From contig CAZTPX010000011.1 of the NCBI GenBank assembly GCA_964615095.1, positions 46,662 to 110,661 on the forward strand: a stretch of 64,000 bases of DNA, written 5' to 3'. Made by a program: the position numbers and the translations under genes. The DNA comes from JANXQG01 sp964615095. GTDB taxonomy: Bacteria; Planctomycetota; Planctomycetia; Pirellulales; Thermoguttaceae. The notes beneath the pieces were generated by a model. It worked only from the letters and a program-made list of their open reading frames with translations, searched no databases and had not been told where the DNA came from. Positions 1 to 8,720 of the stretch are shown here, in pieces (within the stretch, counting starts at the first letter, position 1; each line of letters starts with the position of its first letter).

Positions 1-718
1 ACTCCATCCAATACGAACCCTCGCCAAAGGCGAAGTAGTTGACCGCGCAGCAATTCTCGCCCACGAAGAAAGCGATCATCGACCAGCGCAAGGCGGCCAT
101 GTCGGGCGCACGACTCGTCCAAAGCATGATGACCACTGCCAGCGAGAGGACGGTATAGATTGGCTTGAAGAAAAAAAAGGCCAGCACGGCCAGGGCTTGC
201 TCGCCCAGCGGCGACGGGCGAAAGAGGTAATCGGGCAATTCGCCCGCGGCGTTCCGCCAGACGTCCAGGGAACCAGGCGACTTCTGCCGGGCGCTGTGGA
301 CCCACTCCTGCAGACCGCCGCGAACGAAATAGGTCTGGCCGCCCAACGATTCCACGTGCCGGGCAGCCCGGCGGGCGGAGAACCCCACTTCGCAAAGGAA
401 AACGGGTGTCTTGCCGGCCAGCGCGTCGGGCCCCTGTCCTGCTTGCGTGGTTGCCATGACGGCATCCAAGGGCCAGTTGACCGCCGCCGCCAGGTGTGCA
501 GCCGAATAGGCTTCGGGTGAGCGAATGTCGACCAGGACAAGATGCTCCGGCGTCCGCTCGATTTGCTGTCGTGCCCAATCGGGTGTGACGCAGTCGCTCC
601 CACCCAAGAGGACCCAGTAGAGCGCCAGCGGCACGAGACAGCCTGCCGCCACCATGCTCGCAGCGAGCACGGCATGCGACAGCGGGACGCGATCGTTGTC
701 AATAGATTCTTCGTTCAT
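1..718 (-). CDS. Rhodanese-domain membrane protein (partial, runs off window)
   Basis: Reading the minus strand from an ATG at 718 gives 239 codons without a stop to the window edge. Residues about 14-38 form a hydrophobic segment. A rhodanese-like domain follows at about 48-145: it starts with LVLVDIRSPEAYSAAHL, and its active-site loop is CEVGFSAR, with a cysteine where the persulfide-carrying residue sits in the family. After it come further hydrophobic segments (about 170-215). The rhodanese family moves sulfane sulfur or acts in redox/thiol chemistry; the substrate here is unknown. The ATG lies only 3 bases after the stop of the upstream gene at 722-2593, so the two are probably co-translated. 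The C-terminus is outside the window. The fold assignment is fairly secure; the function is inference. Confidence 0.75.
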   Translation of the reverse strand, partial: MNEESIDNDRVPLSHAVLAASMVAAGCLVPLALYWVLLGGSDCVTPDWARQQIERTPEHLVLVDIRSPEAYSAAHLAAAVNWPLDAVMATTQAGQGPDALAGKTPVFLCEVGFSARRAARHVESLGGQTYFVRGGLQEWVHSARQKSPGSLDVWRNAAGELPDYLFRPSPLGEQALAVLAFFFFKPIYTVLSLAVVIMLWTSRAPDMAALRWSMIAFFVGENCCAVNYFAFGEGSYWME

Positions 719-721
719 GGG

Positions 722-2593
722 CTATTTCTCGCTCTGTTCCGCCCCGTCCTGGATTCTCAGCTTGGCCGCAAAGGCGTCGCGGTCGCGCTCGAGGCTCAGC
801 CCCAGGCCGCGCTGGCTCAACGGCGTGTGATGCGGATGCCAACAGTTGTTGTCCCATAGGCCGGGCCACTGCCGCAGGAGTTGTTGGAAGCGGTGGACCA
901 GATCGCTTTCCACTCGCCGCGCTTGGGCGAAGCGGGCCCCGCCGTCCGACGCTTTCGCCGCGCCGGCCGCCTCGCACCAGTTCAAGGCCGAGAGGACGGC
1001 GACGACGTGCCCCTCGGCCGACAAGGATTCATGCCTGCTGACAACCGTGCCGCCTTCCAGGGCGTCGGCTGCCGCAAGCTCACGCGCGGCGATCTGCCAG
1101 TCCGCCAGCACCCGCTGGAAGCATGCCTTGAGCCGACCCGCCAGGTTTGGCCGGAAGAAGTTGTAGGGAGAGAACCAGTGGATCTTGTGCTGCTGGTCCG
1201 TGTCGCCAATCGCCTGGCGAACCAAGGGCGTGGCGATGCACATCGACCAGGCCATTCCGAATCGGCCGGAGAACTCGTTGCAGCCGGTCTCGCCCAGTCC
1301 AATGGGGAGATTCCCAAATCCACGGCCAAAAGCCTGCCAGCCCCGGACCGCATGCCCCCGGGCTGCCGGCTGCCGATAGATCCGCGCGGCCAGCGCATCG
1401 AGAAAGGCCGCCTCGTCCAGCCGGGGGTTCTCATGGAACAAGGCGACAGTCTCTTCGCACGAGCCCGGATGGTGGCCGCCGCAGTCATAGTCGATAATCT
1501 GCCGCACGCCGTGAGAGGCCAGCGCCCGCAAGCGGCGATAGACGCCCACGGGATTCGGCGGGGCGGCCAGGAAGAGGCAATCCAGGCCCGTGCCCACGGG
1601 AACCATGTCCACCACCCGTTCCGGGCCGACGCGTTTCAGCCAATCGGCGAATTCCGGCCCCATCGTGTCGGGCAGCACCAGCGAAGCGTCGAACAGCGGT
1701 TCGCCGGGTATGCCCGGCTCGAGCCGCTGCCGGGCGCCTTGGCTGTAGCGGGAGATGACGTAGTACGGCTCCTTGAGCCGCGGCAGCACCGTGTCTTTGA
1801 AGCCCGGTTTCCAGAACCAGGGGTAAAGGAGGAATTGTGCGTCGGGCCGGGCGCGGCGCATGGCCTGCTGCACGCAGGCAAAGAGGTTCGCGGCGTGCTC
1901 GGCCTGCGTTGTACCGTGCGCGTGCGGGCAGTGCTCGTCGCAAAGCAATGCGCCGTCGTCGAGGGTTGCAATCTTCAGCCCGCGGATCTCGGGGAAGTCC
2001 CGCATGAACTCTTCCACCAGCGCGCTTAGAACTTCCAGCCCCTTACCGTCAGTGCAGGTACAGAGGGTTTCGGCGCTTGCACCATCCGCACCCATACGGC
2101 CCAGGGCATCGGCGTGCTTGTCGTGGAGGTACTGGCGGAACTCGGCCGTAAGTTGCGGAAGCCAGAACGAGGCGTAGAGGTCCAGATGATCGGCCGCGCA
2201 CTGGCGGCAGAGACCGCGGAGATAGGCGCGGCACTGCTGCCGGTCGCGTCCCCGCGTGAAGTCGAAGAGATTGAACATCCGCCAGTTGCCGCCGAAGCCC
2301 TCATCGGCGTTGGCCCGAAAGGACCAACGCAGGTAGTCGTTCTCGAAGAATACGGCGTTGTAGCCCTTGGAGCGGTAACGATTGAAGTCGGCCGTCACGT
2401 CTTCCAGGCGGTTGTGGCGGAGCGGTTCGGCGATCGCCAGGCGAAAGTAGGCCGGTTTGGTGGCCACGGCTGCGTCCGCGCGTGGGGCAGCCCGATCTCC
2501 CTTCGCGTCTTCATCCGCCCACGTGGAACGGTCGCCTAGCGCGAGGATGATGGCGGTTGCCAGCAAGATCGATGGTTTCGAAGATGTGTGCAT
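722..2593 (-). CDS. Secreted TIM-barrel / glycosidase-like protein, function unknown
   Basis: 623-residue protein. I chose the ATG at 2593 rather than the longer reading frame because it has a GGGAG ribosome site and begins a signal peptide (MHTSSKPSILLATAIILALG). The mature part alternates strand-like and helix-like stretches with aromatic- and acid-rich segments (VFFENDYLRW, KIATLDDGALLCDEHC, FLLYPWFW, IDYDCGG). This looks like the (beta/alpha)8 core of secreted glycoside hydrolases related to the GH20, GH67 and GH115 types. I cannot place it in a numbered family or assign catalytic acids. Cys pairs (CDEHCPHAH) may bind metal or form disulfides. It is the third gene of a minus-strand run and is followed after 3 bases by the rhodanese-membrane gene, so export and thiol handling may be linked. 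Glycosidase activity is inference. Confidence 0.6.
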   Translation of the reverse strand: MHTSSKPSILLATAIILALGDRSTWADEDAKGDRAAPRADAAVATKPAYFRLAIAEPLRHNRLEDVTADFNRYRSKGYNAVFFENDYLRWSFRANADEGFGGNWRMFNLFDFTRGRDRQQCRAYLRGLCRQCAADHLDLYASFWLPQLTAEFRQYLHDKHADALGRMGADGASAETLCTCTDGKGLEVLSALVEEFMRDFPEIRGLKIATLDDGALLCDEHCPHAHGTTQAEHAANLFACVQQAMRRARPDAQFLLYPWFWKPGFKDTVLPRLKEPYYVISRYSQGARQRLEPGIPGEPLFDASLVLPDTMGPEFADWLKRVGPERVVDMVPVGTGLDCLFLAAPPNPVGVYRRLRALASHGVRQIIDYDCGGHHPGSCEETVALFHENPRLDEAAFLDALAARIYRQPAARGHAVRGWQAFGRGFGNLPIGLGETGCNEFSGRFGMAWSMCIATPLVRQAIGDTDQQHKIHWFSPYNFFRPNLAGRLKACFQRVLADWQIAARELAAADALEGGTVVSRHESLSAEGHVVAVLSALNWCEAAGAAKASDGGARFAQARRVESDLVHRFQQLLRQWPGLWDNNCWHPHHTPLSQRGLGLSLERDRDAFAAKLRIQDGAEQSEK

Positions 2594-2652
2594 GGTGATA
2601 TCTCCCGTTCTCTGATCGGCAGGTATGCTCAACAGCCCGGCAGACGATCAAG

Positions 2653-2679
2653 TAGGTCCTTTCTGCCGGAAAGGACTAT
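2653..2679. repeat. Short palindrome of the GTAGGTCC type
   Basis: GTCCTTTC and GAAAGGAC pair around TGCC in the gap between the stop of the DUF1559 protein gene and the start of the glycosidase-like gene. The design matches the hairpin at 15225-15253 (GTAGGTCC, loop with TGCC, then GGA), so it is probably a member of a dispersed palindrome family. It could weaken read-through. The rest of the 2594-2829 gap holds nothing I recognise. Confidence 0.5.
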
Positions 2680-2829
2680 TGTGTGCCGAGCCAGGGAAGA
2701 CCCCGGAGTATCTCAGCGATGCGGAACACATTAGTCCCTCTCGGCAAGGGGGACCTACGGCACTATCCCGCTCCCCCACTCGGCCAAGTCAGTCGCCGGC
2801 GGGGGTTTGAGTGGGAGCCGGTAATTCCG

Positions 2830-5307
2830 TTACCGCTTCGGAGTTGCCTTTCCATGCCGGTTTGCCATGTCCTGCAGGAATTCCGTATCGATCGAATCCT
2901 GGATGAAGCGCACGGAGCCGTCGCAAAACGCCGCGAAGAAGCCGCGCGCGTGGGCTGCCCGGTTGAGACCCGTCGTGGGTTTCTGCGGATCAAAGTCCAA
3001 GTCGTCGGGCTTGCTCCAGATCACCGCGTGCGCCTCATCGGCCTCGACGGCTAGGATCGTGTTCGATAGTCCGTGGGTAATGTCCGCGAGCCGGATCTTG
3101 TCCTTGCCGGGAAACGCGCTGTCCTTGTGCCGCAGCGTGAGAAAACGGGTCTTGCCCGCCGCGTTGGCGGAGCCCAGGCTGCCGTATGTGGTCGGCATGG
3201 CGGCGATGAGCGGCTTGTTGTGCGGGCTGTCCCAGGGCTCGTCGAGATGGAACTGATCGTAAACTGCGTGTTGCTCGAGGAAAGGCAAAATGGCCACGCG
3301 CCAACTCAAGAGCGGCTTGCCGGTCGCCTTGTCGGCGATATAGGCTGGCGGCAAAGAACCATAGGTACTTGCGTAGTTGTGCATGGCCAGGCCGATCTGC
3401 TTGAGATTGTTCATGGGCGTGGCAACGGCTTGGGCGTGGCCCATTTCGGCGGACGTCATCGAACTAGTACGAAAAGCAAATAGCCAGAAGGCCGCTGTGG
3501 GGAACAGGGGCCCCGCGCCGATGCCGGCCAGCGAGCCGCGGCTTTCCACCTCGATCCCGGCCGCACCGCGCCGCACCACGCTGACGCTCGCCTGCAAGTG
3601 CGGAAAGATCGCCGCAGCCGAAGGCAGTGCTGAGGCATCCAACGGAATCCCCTCCCGATTGAGCTCGGAGGAAATGAGCTTGCCGCCCATGCAGAGCAGC
3701 GGGTAGGTGAACTCGGCCAGTTTGCGCGTGTCGCAGTAGCTCAGGGCCACCGCGCCGCCTTGCAACGCTTCGGACACCTTGGGCACGGCGGCCAGCGACT
3801 CGAAACTCTTGCCGCGGGCCAGATACGCCTTGATGTTCTGCGGAAACGTCGAAACGATCAATTGGCTCCCGGAGGACGGGCCTTCGTGCCCGTCCGGCTT
3901 CGTTAGGCACCAGGCAGGGGCCAGATAGATACCGGCGATGGGATTGTCGAAGTAGTAAACGTCCTGGCCGGCAAAGCGGGTCTTCACGATCCGCGGCATG
4001 CGGAAGCGATTCATCTGAACAGAATCCTGGCCCATGTGGTCGAGCTTGGCATCGATCGATTCCATGTGGCCTTGAAAGAGCGCGATCAGCTTGTTGAGCG
4101 TGGCTTCCAGGTGATCGTGGTCCTTGACCTGCACGACGCCCGTCAATCCGGTCACCAACAGGCCGCCTTCGGAGGGCGAATTATAGACGCACCAGACGTC
4201 GCCCAGCCGCTTGAGCAAGTCGTCTTGCAGATCGATGCCAACTTCCTTACCGATCTGATCGATGGCCTCCGCGACATTCGCATGGGCCGACGGATCGACC
4301 TTTTTAAGTTGTGCCAATAGCAATTCCAACGCGGCGTTTGCATTGAGCCGGGCGGCGCCTGCAAGCGTTGCATCGCGGGGGATGGGGGCCAGGTCGGCCG
4401 CCGTCAGCGGTTTTGCCGCGGCAAGGCTGAAGACACCTTGCGGCTGGCCGTCGATCGCCACGAGCGTGCGGGTGGTGCTGCCCTTGCCGTCCAGCCCCGT
4501 GACCGTGGCCAGGTAGTCCGCGTTTCCCAGCCCCGTGGCATCGAGGACCTGTTTGACCTTCGGCCCGCCCAAGGGCGCGAACTGGGCCGTAATCTGCTTG
4601 ACGTTCACATAAATCAGAGTCGATTGGCGCGCGACGGGCAGTTGCTTGCGAATCGCAGCCAGCCACGCGGGCGGCTCGGCCTTGGCACGTTTCAGCATGC
4701 CTTCCACGGCCCCTTCGCCAACGCCGACGATCAGGTACTTGCCGCGAATGCCCCAGGTCACCGGCGGCATCGGTGCCAACTTGATCTGATGAAACGACGC
4801 ACCGGCAATCGCGATCTTCTCGACAGACTCGGGCGGCACGAGCTTCTCCAGCCTCTCGAGCGTTGTGGCTACGGAAGCGGTCTTTTCCGCCAGATTGAAG
4901 ATCGCCCCGCCCTGGGCATTGGGAGGGCCCTGCGGACTGATCTCGATCTTCGACAGAAAGATCGCCGCGGGGCGTGTCAGGAGTGTTTTGGCCAGTGGAT
5001 AAATCTCCTTGGCGATTTCTGCATTTCCCCCGCCAATACCGGCGTTTCTGGCGATCGCCTTGGTCACCGCGCCGTCGATAGCCGCAAGCAGCGCTTGCAC
5101 CTCCGGCTCGGCCAGGAGTTGTTCGGTCTGGTTTGTGCTCTTGCTGTCGGGCGTGGCCGTACCGGCCCAACTAACGTAACCCAGGCACTCCTCCGGCGCT
5201 ACGCGGCTGAGCATCGGGTCTTCCGGAAGGGGCGGCAGGCCCAAGGGCAAGGAGAATCCGCCAAAGAAGAGGAGAATCGGAAAGACGCCAATCGATACTG
5301 CGGTCAT
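2830..5307 (-). CDS. Secreted protein with C-terminal DUF1559 domain
   Basis: 825 residues. The start is supported by AGGAG eight bases upstream. An N-terminal hydrophobic segment (about 5-25) is followed by a large region shared with the next gene upstream (5491-7395): both read RLAPEEC or RVAPEEC near residue 37, then an EQLLAEPEV segment and matching blocks around YNSPSEGGLLVTGLTGVV. From about residue 630 the sequence is a DUF1559 domain: NNLKQIGLAMHNYASTYG, then LSWRVAILPFLEQ and a late FAAFCDGSVRFI. DUF1559 proteins are abundant in planctomycetes and usually begin with a type IV pilin-like signal. That signal is absent here, and the DUF1559 part sits at the C-terminus of an unrelated secreted module. 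Function unknown; export to periplasm or cell surface is likely. Confidence 0.8.
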   Translation of the reverse strand: MTAVSIGVFPILLFFGGFSLPLGLPPLPEDPMLSRVAPEECLGYVSWAGTATPDSKSTNQTEQLLAEPEVQALLAAIDGAVTKAIARNAGIGGGNAEIAKEIYPLAKTLLTRPAAIFLSKIEISPQGPPNAQGGAIFNLAEKTASVATTLERLEKLVPPESVEKIAIAGASFHQIKLAPMPPVTWGIRGKYLIVGVGEGAVEGMLKRAKAEPPAWLAAIRKQLPVARQSTLIYVNVKQITAQFAPLGGPKVKQVLDATGLGNADYLATVTGLDGKGSTTRTLVAIDGQPQGVFSLAAAKPLTAADLAPIPRDATLAGAARLNANAALELLLAQLKKVDPSAHANVAEAIDQIGKEVGIDLQDDLLKRLGDVWCVYNSPSEGGLLVTGLTGVVQVKDHDHLEATLNKLIALFQGHMESIDAKLDHMGQDSVQMNRFRMPRIVKTRFAGQDVYYFDNPIAGIYLAPAWCLTKPDGHEGPSSGSQLIVSTFPQNIKAYLARGKSFESLAAVPKVSEALQGGAVALSYCDTRKLAEFTYPLLCMGGKLISSELNREGIPLDASALPSAAAIFPHLQASVSVVRRGAAGIEVESRGSLAGIGAGPLFPTAAFWLFAFRTSSMTSAEMGHAQAVATPMNNLKQIGLAMHNYASTYGSLPPAYIADKATGKPLLSWRVAILPFLEQHAVYDQFHLDEPWDSPHNKPLIAAMPTTYGSLGSANAAGKTRFLTLRHKDSAFPGKDKIRLADITHGLSNTILAVEADEAHAVIWSKPDDLDFDPQKPTTGLNRAAHARGFFAAFCDGSVRFIQDSIDTEFLQDMANRHGKATPKR

Positions 5308-5323
5308 GAGAAAACTCCTGAGG

Positions 5324-5487
5324 AAGAAAATACGAAATACGAATGTCGAAATCCGCGACCCGCAAGCGGGTACCCCGATCGGAAATCCCGAAGAATAAAA
5401 TTCAAAACGGCCGTTTCCTGCTTTTGACTTTTCTGCTTTGAATTTGTTTCGTATTTCGACATTCGTATTTCGTGTTTCGTTTCGTCT
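5324..5487. repeat. Long imperfect inverted repeat, copy A
   Basis: The left arm contains ATACGAAATACGAATGTCG and the right arm TTCGACATTCGTATTTCG, so the ends pair. The centre is AAAACGGCCGTTTT, itself a palindrome. The same layout recurs at 24656-24800 and 33397-33536. It fills the gap between the two paralogous secreted-protein genes and can form a long hairpin in DNA or RNA. Confidence 0.75.
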
Positions 5488-5490
5488 TGT

Positions 5491-7395
5491 CTATCGTGCC
5501 GGCACTGGCACGGGTACCACCTGCGCCGGCGGCAACACCGGGCCAGCCGGTCCCGCACCGGGCACGATCGGGACCGGCGGCGCGTTGTTCTCGGACTCGC
5601 CAAACACCAGGTTCAGCCACTCCGAGTCCCATGCCAGGAACATCACGGGCGCGGCCATGCCGAAACCGGGCAAGCTGCCTCGGCTCGTAAGTTCCAGTCC
5701 CGTACTGGTCCGCCGCAACGTGGCCACTCCCGGCCGCAAGTGCCGACAGATCGACGGCAACGAGGGAATTGTGGAAATGTCGCGGCGGCCTTCGCTCAGC
5801 CCGCTAGCGCCCATATAAGCCGGACCGGTAATCAACAGCAGCGGATAAAGCGATTCGAACAGCCGCGGCGCGTCGAGATAGCCCACCGCCAGCAACGGAT
5901 CACGACCAGAAAGCTCGACCGCCACCTCCTGTACGTCGGCCAGGCAGCGGGTGCCGGCCGGCCGCGACAGGTAGGCCTTGATGTTCTGCGGCGCCAGGGC
6001 GGCGACAAGCTGCTTGTCGCCCGCCCACCACGCCGGGGCGATGCCGAACTCGCCAAAGCTCGCATAATGCACATCGCTGCCCGCAAAGCGAAAACGGCGA
6101 ATCCGCGGCCCGTTCGAGCCATCGTCCGGGGGCATGCTCTGCGTGAACAGGCGCATAAGGACTTCATAGCTGCGCGAGAACTGCTTGCGATCGGTGATGG
6201 GTACCACGCCGGTCAGTCCGGTCACCACCAGTCCGCCCTCGCGCGGCGAATTGTAGAAGGCCCAATGGTCGCCCAACGGGGCGAAGAGATCCTGCCGGCA
6301 ATCGGCATCGCCGCCGTGCCGAACCGCCTTCAAGCCCTCCAGGAGCTGCTTCTTGATTTCGGGCGCGGCCTTGTCGGCCGCCGCCGCCAGCGCGTCGAGT
6401 GTCTTTTGCACGTTCAAGCGCACGGCCAGCGCCAGGGTCGCATCGTCGGGAATGGCCGCCAGATCTTCGCGCTTCAAGCCGCGGTCGTTGGCGGGAAGGA
6501 GCAGCCCCCGCGGTTCGCCTTCGATCGGCAAGACCGTTCGTGTCACCACGTCCTGGCCAACCAGTCCGCTGGCCGAAAGCAGCCACGGCGATTGCGCCAG
6601 CCCGAGGATTTCGTTCCACTGCTTGCGCTGTTGATCGGCGGAGGCCGGGCCGAACTGTCGCAAACGCTGAAGATTGACGTAACTCAGCCCCGTGGGACGC
6701 TGGAAATTCGCAACTCGCCGGGCGTCTACAAGCCACTGCGGCGCGGGTTGTTGCATCCGCTGGAAGATCATATCGAGACTCCCCTCGCCTACGGCCACGA
6801 TCAGGTAGGAGTCTTTGATCCCCACCATCAACGTGGGCAGTTGCGCGTTGAATTTCACGCGATACCATTGCCGGCCATCGAGGCGAACGACGTCCAGCGA
6901 TTCCACGTTGAGGTTGAGGAAGAACCCGCGGACGTTCTCGTGAAAGAGCCTGGTTGCGGCCGCCGCATCCGCCCCCAGGGCAACCACCATGCCGCCCTTG
7001 GCCGACACTTTCTTGTCCTTGATCTTCAACTCCGAGACGAATATCGTCGTCTGGTGACGAAGGGTCATGAGTAGCCAGTCGAACGTCGCGTCGGTCAGCC
7101 GCGTGGAATAGGCATCCGTGGTGGGCGGTGTGATGGAGTGGCGGATCCACTTCTCGAGATGCTCGACAAACTGCCGCACCTCCGGTTCGGCCAGCAACTG
7201 TTCGGCCTGATTTTTGCTCGCAGGATTGGCCGTCGCAGTGGCCGACCAAGTGGTATAAAAGACGCACTCTTCGGGGGCCAAGCGGGCCATGACGGGGTCG
7301 TCGGGCGCTGGCGGAATGCCCAAGGGGATCCCCATCCCGCTGCCCAGCGTGAGGAAGAAGATCCACGGCCCGATTTGCGAAAAAACCGATTCCAT
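5491..7395 (-). CDS. Secreted paralog of the DUF1559 protein, without DUF1559
   Basis: 634 residues. I start at the ATG at 7395, preceded by GGGAGG; a TTG four codons earlier overlaps that ribosome site. The N-terminal hydrophobic segment is followed by RLAPEECVFYTTW and NQAEQLLAEPEV, matching the start of the protein encoded at 2830-5307. The two stay alignable through the YNSPREGGLVVTGLTGVV block. Unlike its neighbour it ends in a Pro/Val/Ala-rich tail (about the last 30 residues) and lacks the DUF1559 domain. The pair therefore looks like a tandem duplication in which one copy gained or lost DUF1559. Secreted, function unknown. It is the first gene of the minus-strand run that continues to the left edge. 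Confidence 0.75.
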   Translation of the reverse strand: MESVFSQIGPWIFFLTLGSGMGIPLGIPPAPDDPVMARLAPEECVFYTTWSATATANPASKNQAEQLLAEPEVRQFVEHLEKWIRHSITPPTTDAYSTRLTDATFDWLLMTLRHQTTIFVSELKIKDKKVSAKGGMVVALGADAAAATRLFHENVRGFFLNLNVESLDVVRLDGRQWYRVKFNAQLPTLMVGIKDSYLIVAVGEGSLDMIFQRMQQPAPQWLVDARRVANFQRPTGLSYVNLQRLRQFGPASADQQRKQWNEILGLAQSPWLLSASGLVGQDVVTRTVLPIEGEPRGLLLPANDRGLKREDLAAIPDDATLALAVRLNVQKTLDALAAAADKAAPEIKKQLLEGLKAVRHGGDADCRQDLFAPLGDHWAFYNSPREGGLVVTGLTGVVPITDRKQFSRSYEVLMRLFTQSMPPDDGSNGPRIRRFRFAGSDVHYASFGEFGIAPAWWAGDKQLVAALAPQNIKAYLSRPAGTRCLADVQEVAVELSGRDPLLAVGYLDAPRLFESLYPLLLITGPAYMGASGLSEGRRDISTIPSLPSICRHLRPGVATLRRTSTGLELTSRGSLPGFGMAAPVMFLAWDSEWLNLVFGESENNAPPVPIVPGAGPAGPVLPPAQVVPVPVPAR

Positions 7396-7566
7396 TTGCC
7401 CTCCCAAAGATCACAACGTATCTGGCCAAATTAGATTAGACGTTGCGACCCCCCGCTGGTCAAGTGGCTACGTCGTCGAACGATATTCGGCCGGAAGATA
7501 AAAATCTTGGTTTCTGTCATACGCCAATAATAAGAAATGCGATTGTTTGTGCCAAATCTTAGAAGG

Positions 7567-7598
7567 AATCACGAAACCCGAAAGCACGAAAGATCCTG
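7567..7598 (-). repeat. TTTCGTGC-type repeat
   Basis: On the minus strand it reads CTTTCGTGCTTTCGGG, then TTTCGTGATTCC. Nearly the same words, CTTTTCGTGCTTTCGTCC and GGATTTCGTGATT, occur on the plus strand at 12667-12705, where they replace the end of a defence-type gene. Confidence 0.5.
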
Positions 7599-7635
7599 CC
7601 GCGAGCCGCGCCTTTGGCGGTCAAAATAGCGGGAG

Positions 7636-7738
7636 TCAGAAAAAAGTGCTTCCAGCAGCATTTTTCCGGGCTTGGCCGTCGTGACCAACCCGCCGTTTCG
7701 GGTCAGCCAGTGGTGTGACCACATCGAAAAAGAGGGTC
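7636..7738 (+). repeat. 103-base dispersed repeat, copy 1
   Basis: Starts GAGTCAGAAAAAAGTGCTTC and continues through ACCAACCCGCCGT to CCACATCGAAAAAGAGGG. It matches 44941-45043 read on the opposite strand, at roughly 80 percent by eye. Short frames across both copies give similar peptides (FSMW, then LTRxGGLV), which is a by-product of the repeat rather than evidence of a gene. Confidence 0.7.
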
Positions 7739-7871
7739 TTTTGGCGTTTCTGAGGCGGTTTTGTACGTCCATATGTGTATTCTGTTTTCTCCCAAGGTGT
7801 TGCCAGCACAACGGAAACTTCGGGAATACGATCACTTGACACTCCAACGATAGTCTTGCCACAACCAAAAT

Positions 7872-7950
7872 ACCTAGACGATACCTAGCCACTTTGGCCC
7901 ATTTCCTAGCCACTTTTGTAGCCAACCTAGCCACTTCCTAGCCACTTTTT
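7872..7950 (-). repeat. Iteron-like array of 10-11 base units
   Basis: On the minus strand AGTGGCTAGG occurs four times. Spacer units of 10-11 bases (TGGCTACAAA, AATGGGCCAA) keep the copies near multiples of the DNA helical turn. Plus-strand copies of CCTAGCCACT start at 7884, 7905, 7926 and 7937. It could be a multi-site protein-binding array or just a degenerate tandem repeat. Confidence 0.6.
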
Positions 7951-8182
7951 TGGTCACATGGTCATGCGTACAGTATAAAGGGGTCGGGCACACGCCATTT
8001 TCATTTAGCTATTTAAGTGCAGAGTCAGAAAAATAATTAATTGCTGTCACGGTGGGTGCGGCCGTTCGCGACCGTTCCGCGGGTCTAGGGTGAGTCGAGG
8101 CACGAGACCTACGCACCAGCGGTTCCGCGCAGCCGCCGGCGCGGACGCCGACTTGGGCAGGTCGGCGCCGCGCATGATATGT

Positions 8183-8209
8183 GGCCCCCGGTTCGCTAGA
8201 CCGGGGGCT
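8183..8209. repeat. GC-rich hairpin
   Basis: GCCCCCGGT and ACCGGGGGC form a perfect 9-bp stem around TCGCTAG. No T-tract follows, so it is not a standard intrinsic terminator. Confidence 0.6.
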
Positions 8210-8432
8210 GGTTAAATTGTCAATGAACAAATCGTCACGCAGTGTAAGCCGCGCACTTGTCGCAGCGCGTTCCCGGCACAGGCATCTCCGCTTTCGCGAA
8301 ATGCCCGTCCCTTCATGTGCTGGTCGCTGTAGTGCGGGTTACATCTATACAATACGCCAGACCCGGCGAATCTATTTGTCAAGCCTGGACTACCGCGGGG
8401 CACTTTCGCCGCGGCCCAGAAAATAAAATTGC

Positions 8433-8459
8433 CACAGAGAGCGCAGAGAGCACAGAGAG
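8433..8459 (+). repeat. Three 9-base tandem repeats
   Basis: CACAGAGAG, CGCAGAGAG and CACAGAGAG lie end to end about 260 bases past the stop of the DUF4139 gene, which is on the minus strand. No coding role is visible. Confidence 0.6.
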
Positions 8460-8720
8460 ATCGTGGTTCGGAGTTTGACTGGGAGGACTGGCTCTTCCCG
8501 CAGGTCGCCTTTGGATTCTGGGACGATCCGTCCAATAGGCAGAGCAGATTCTCGCCTGGGCCGACGCCTATTTTGCCACCCACGGGAAATGGCCTACTGC
8601 GAGGTCCGGGCCGATCGCCGGGACCGGCGAGACCTGGGGCGGCGTCGCTACGGTCATGTGGAAGCGGGCCCGCGGCCGCCGGCCAGGATTCACTGAGCCA
8701 GTTGTTGGCCCATGCGAACT

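Larger units (their letters stand above)
7396..8720. other. Gene-free, repeat-rich intergenic region
   Basis: About 1.3 kb with no open frame I trust. It holds five separate repeats, annotated individually: a TTTCGTGC-type block, a 103-base dispersed repeat, an 11-base iteron-like array, a GC-rich hairpin and a 9-base triplet repeat. Short frames here follow the repeats and lack supporting ribosome sites or family motifs. Confidence 0.6.

Noticed and set aside
7569..7934. 121-codon minus-strand frame
   Set aside because: It is built entirely from three dispersed repeats (TTTCGTGC block, 103-base repeat, iteron array), so its length is a by-product of the repeats.
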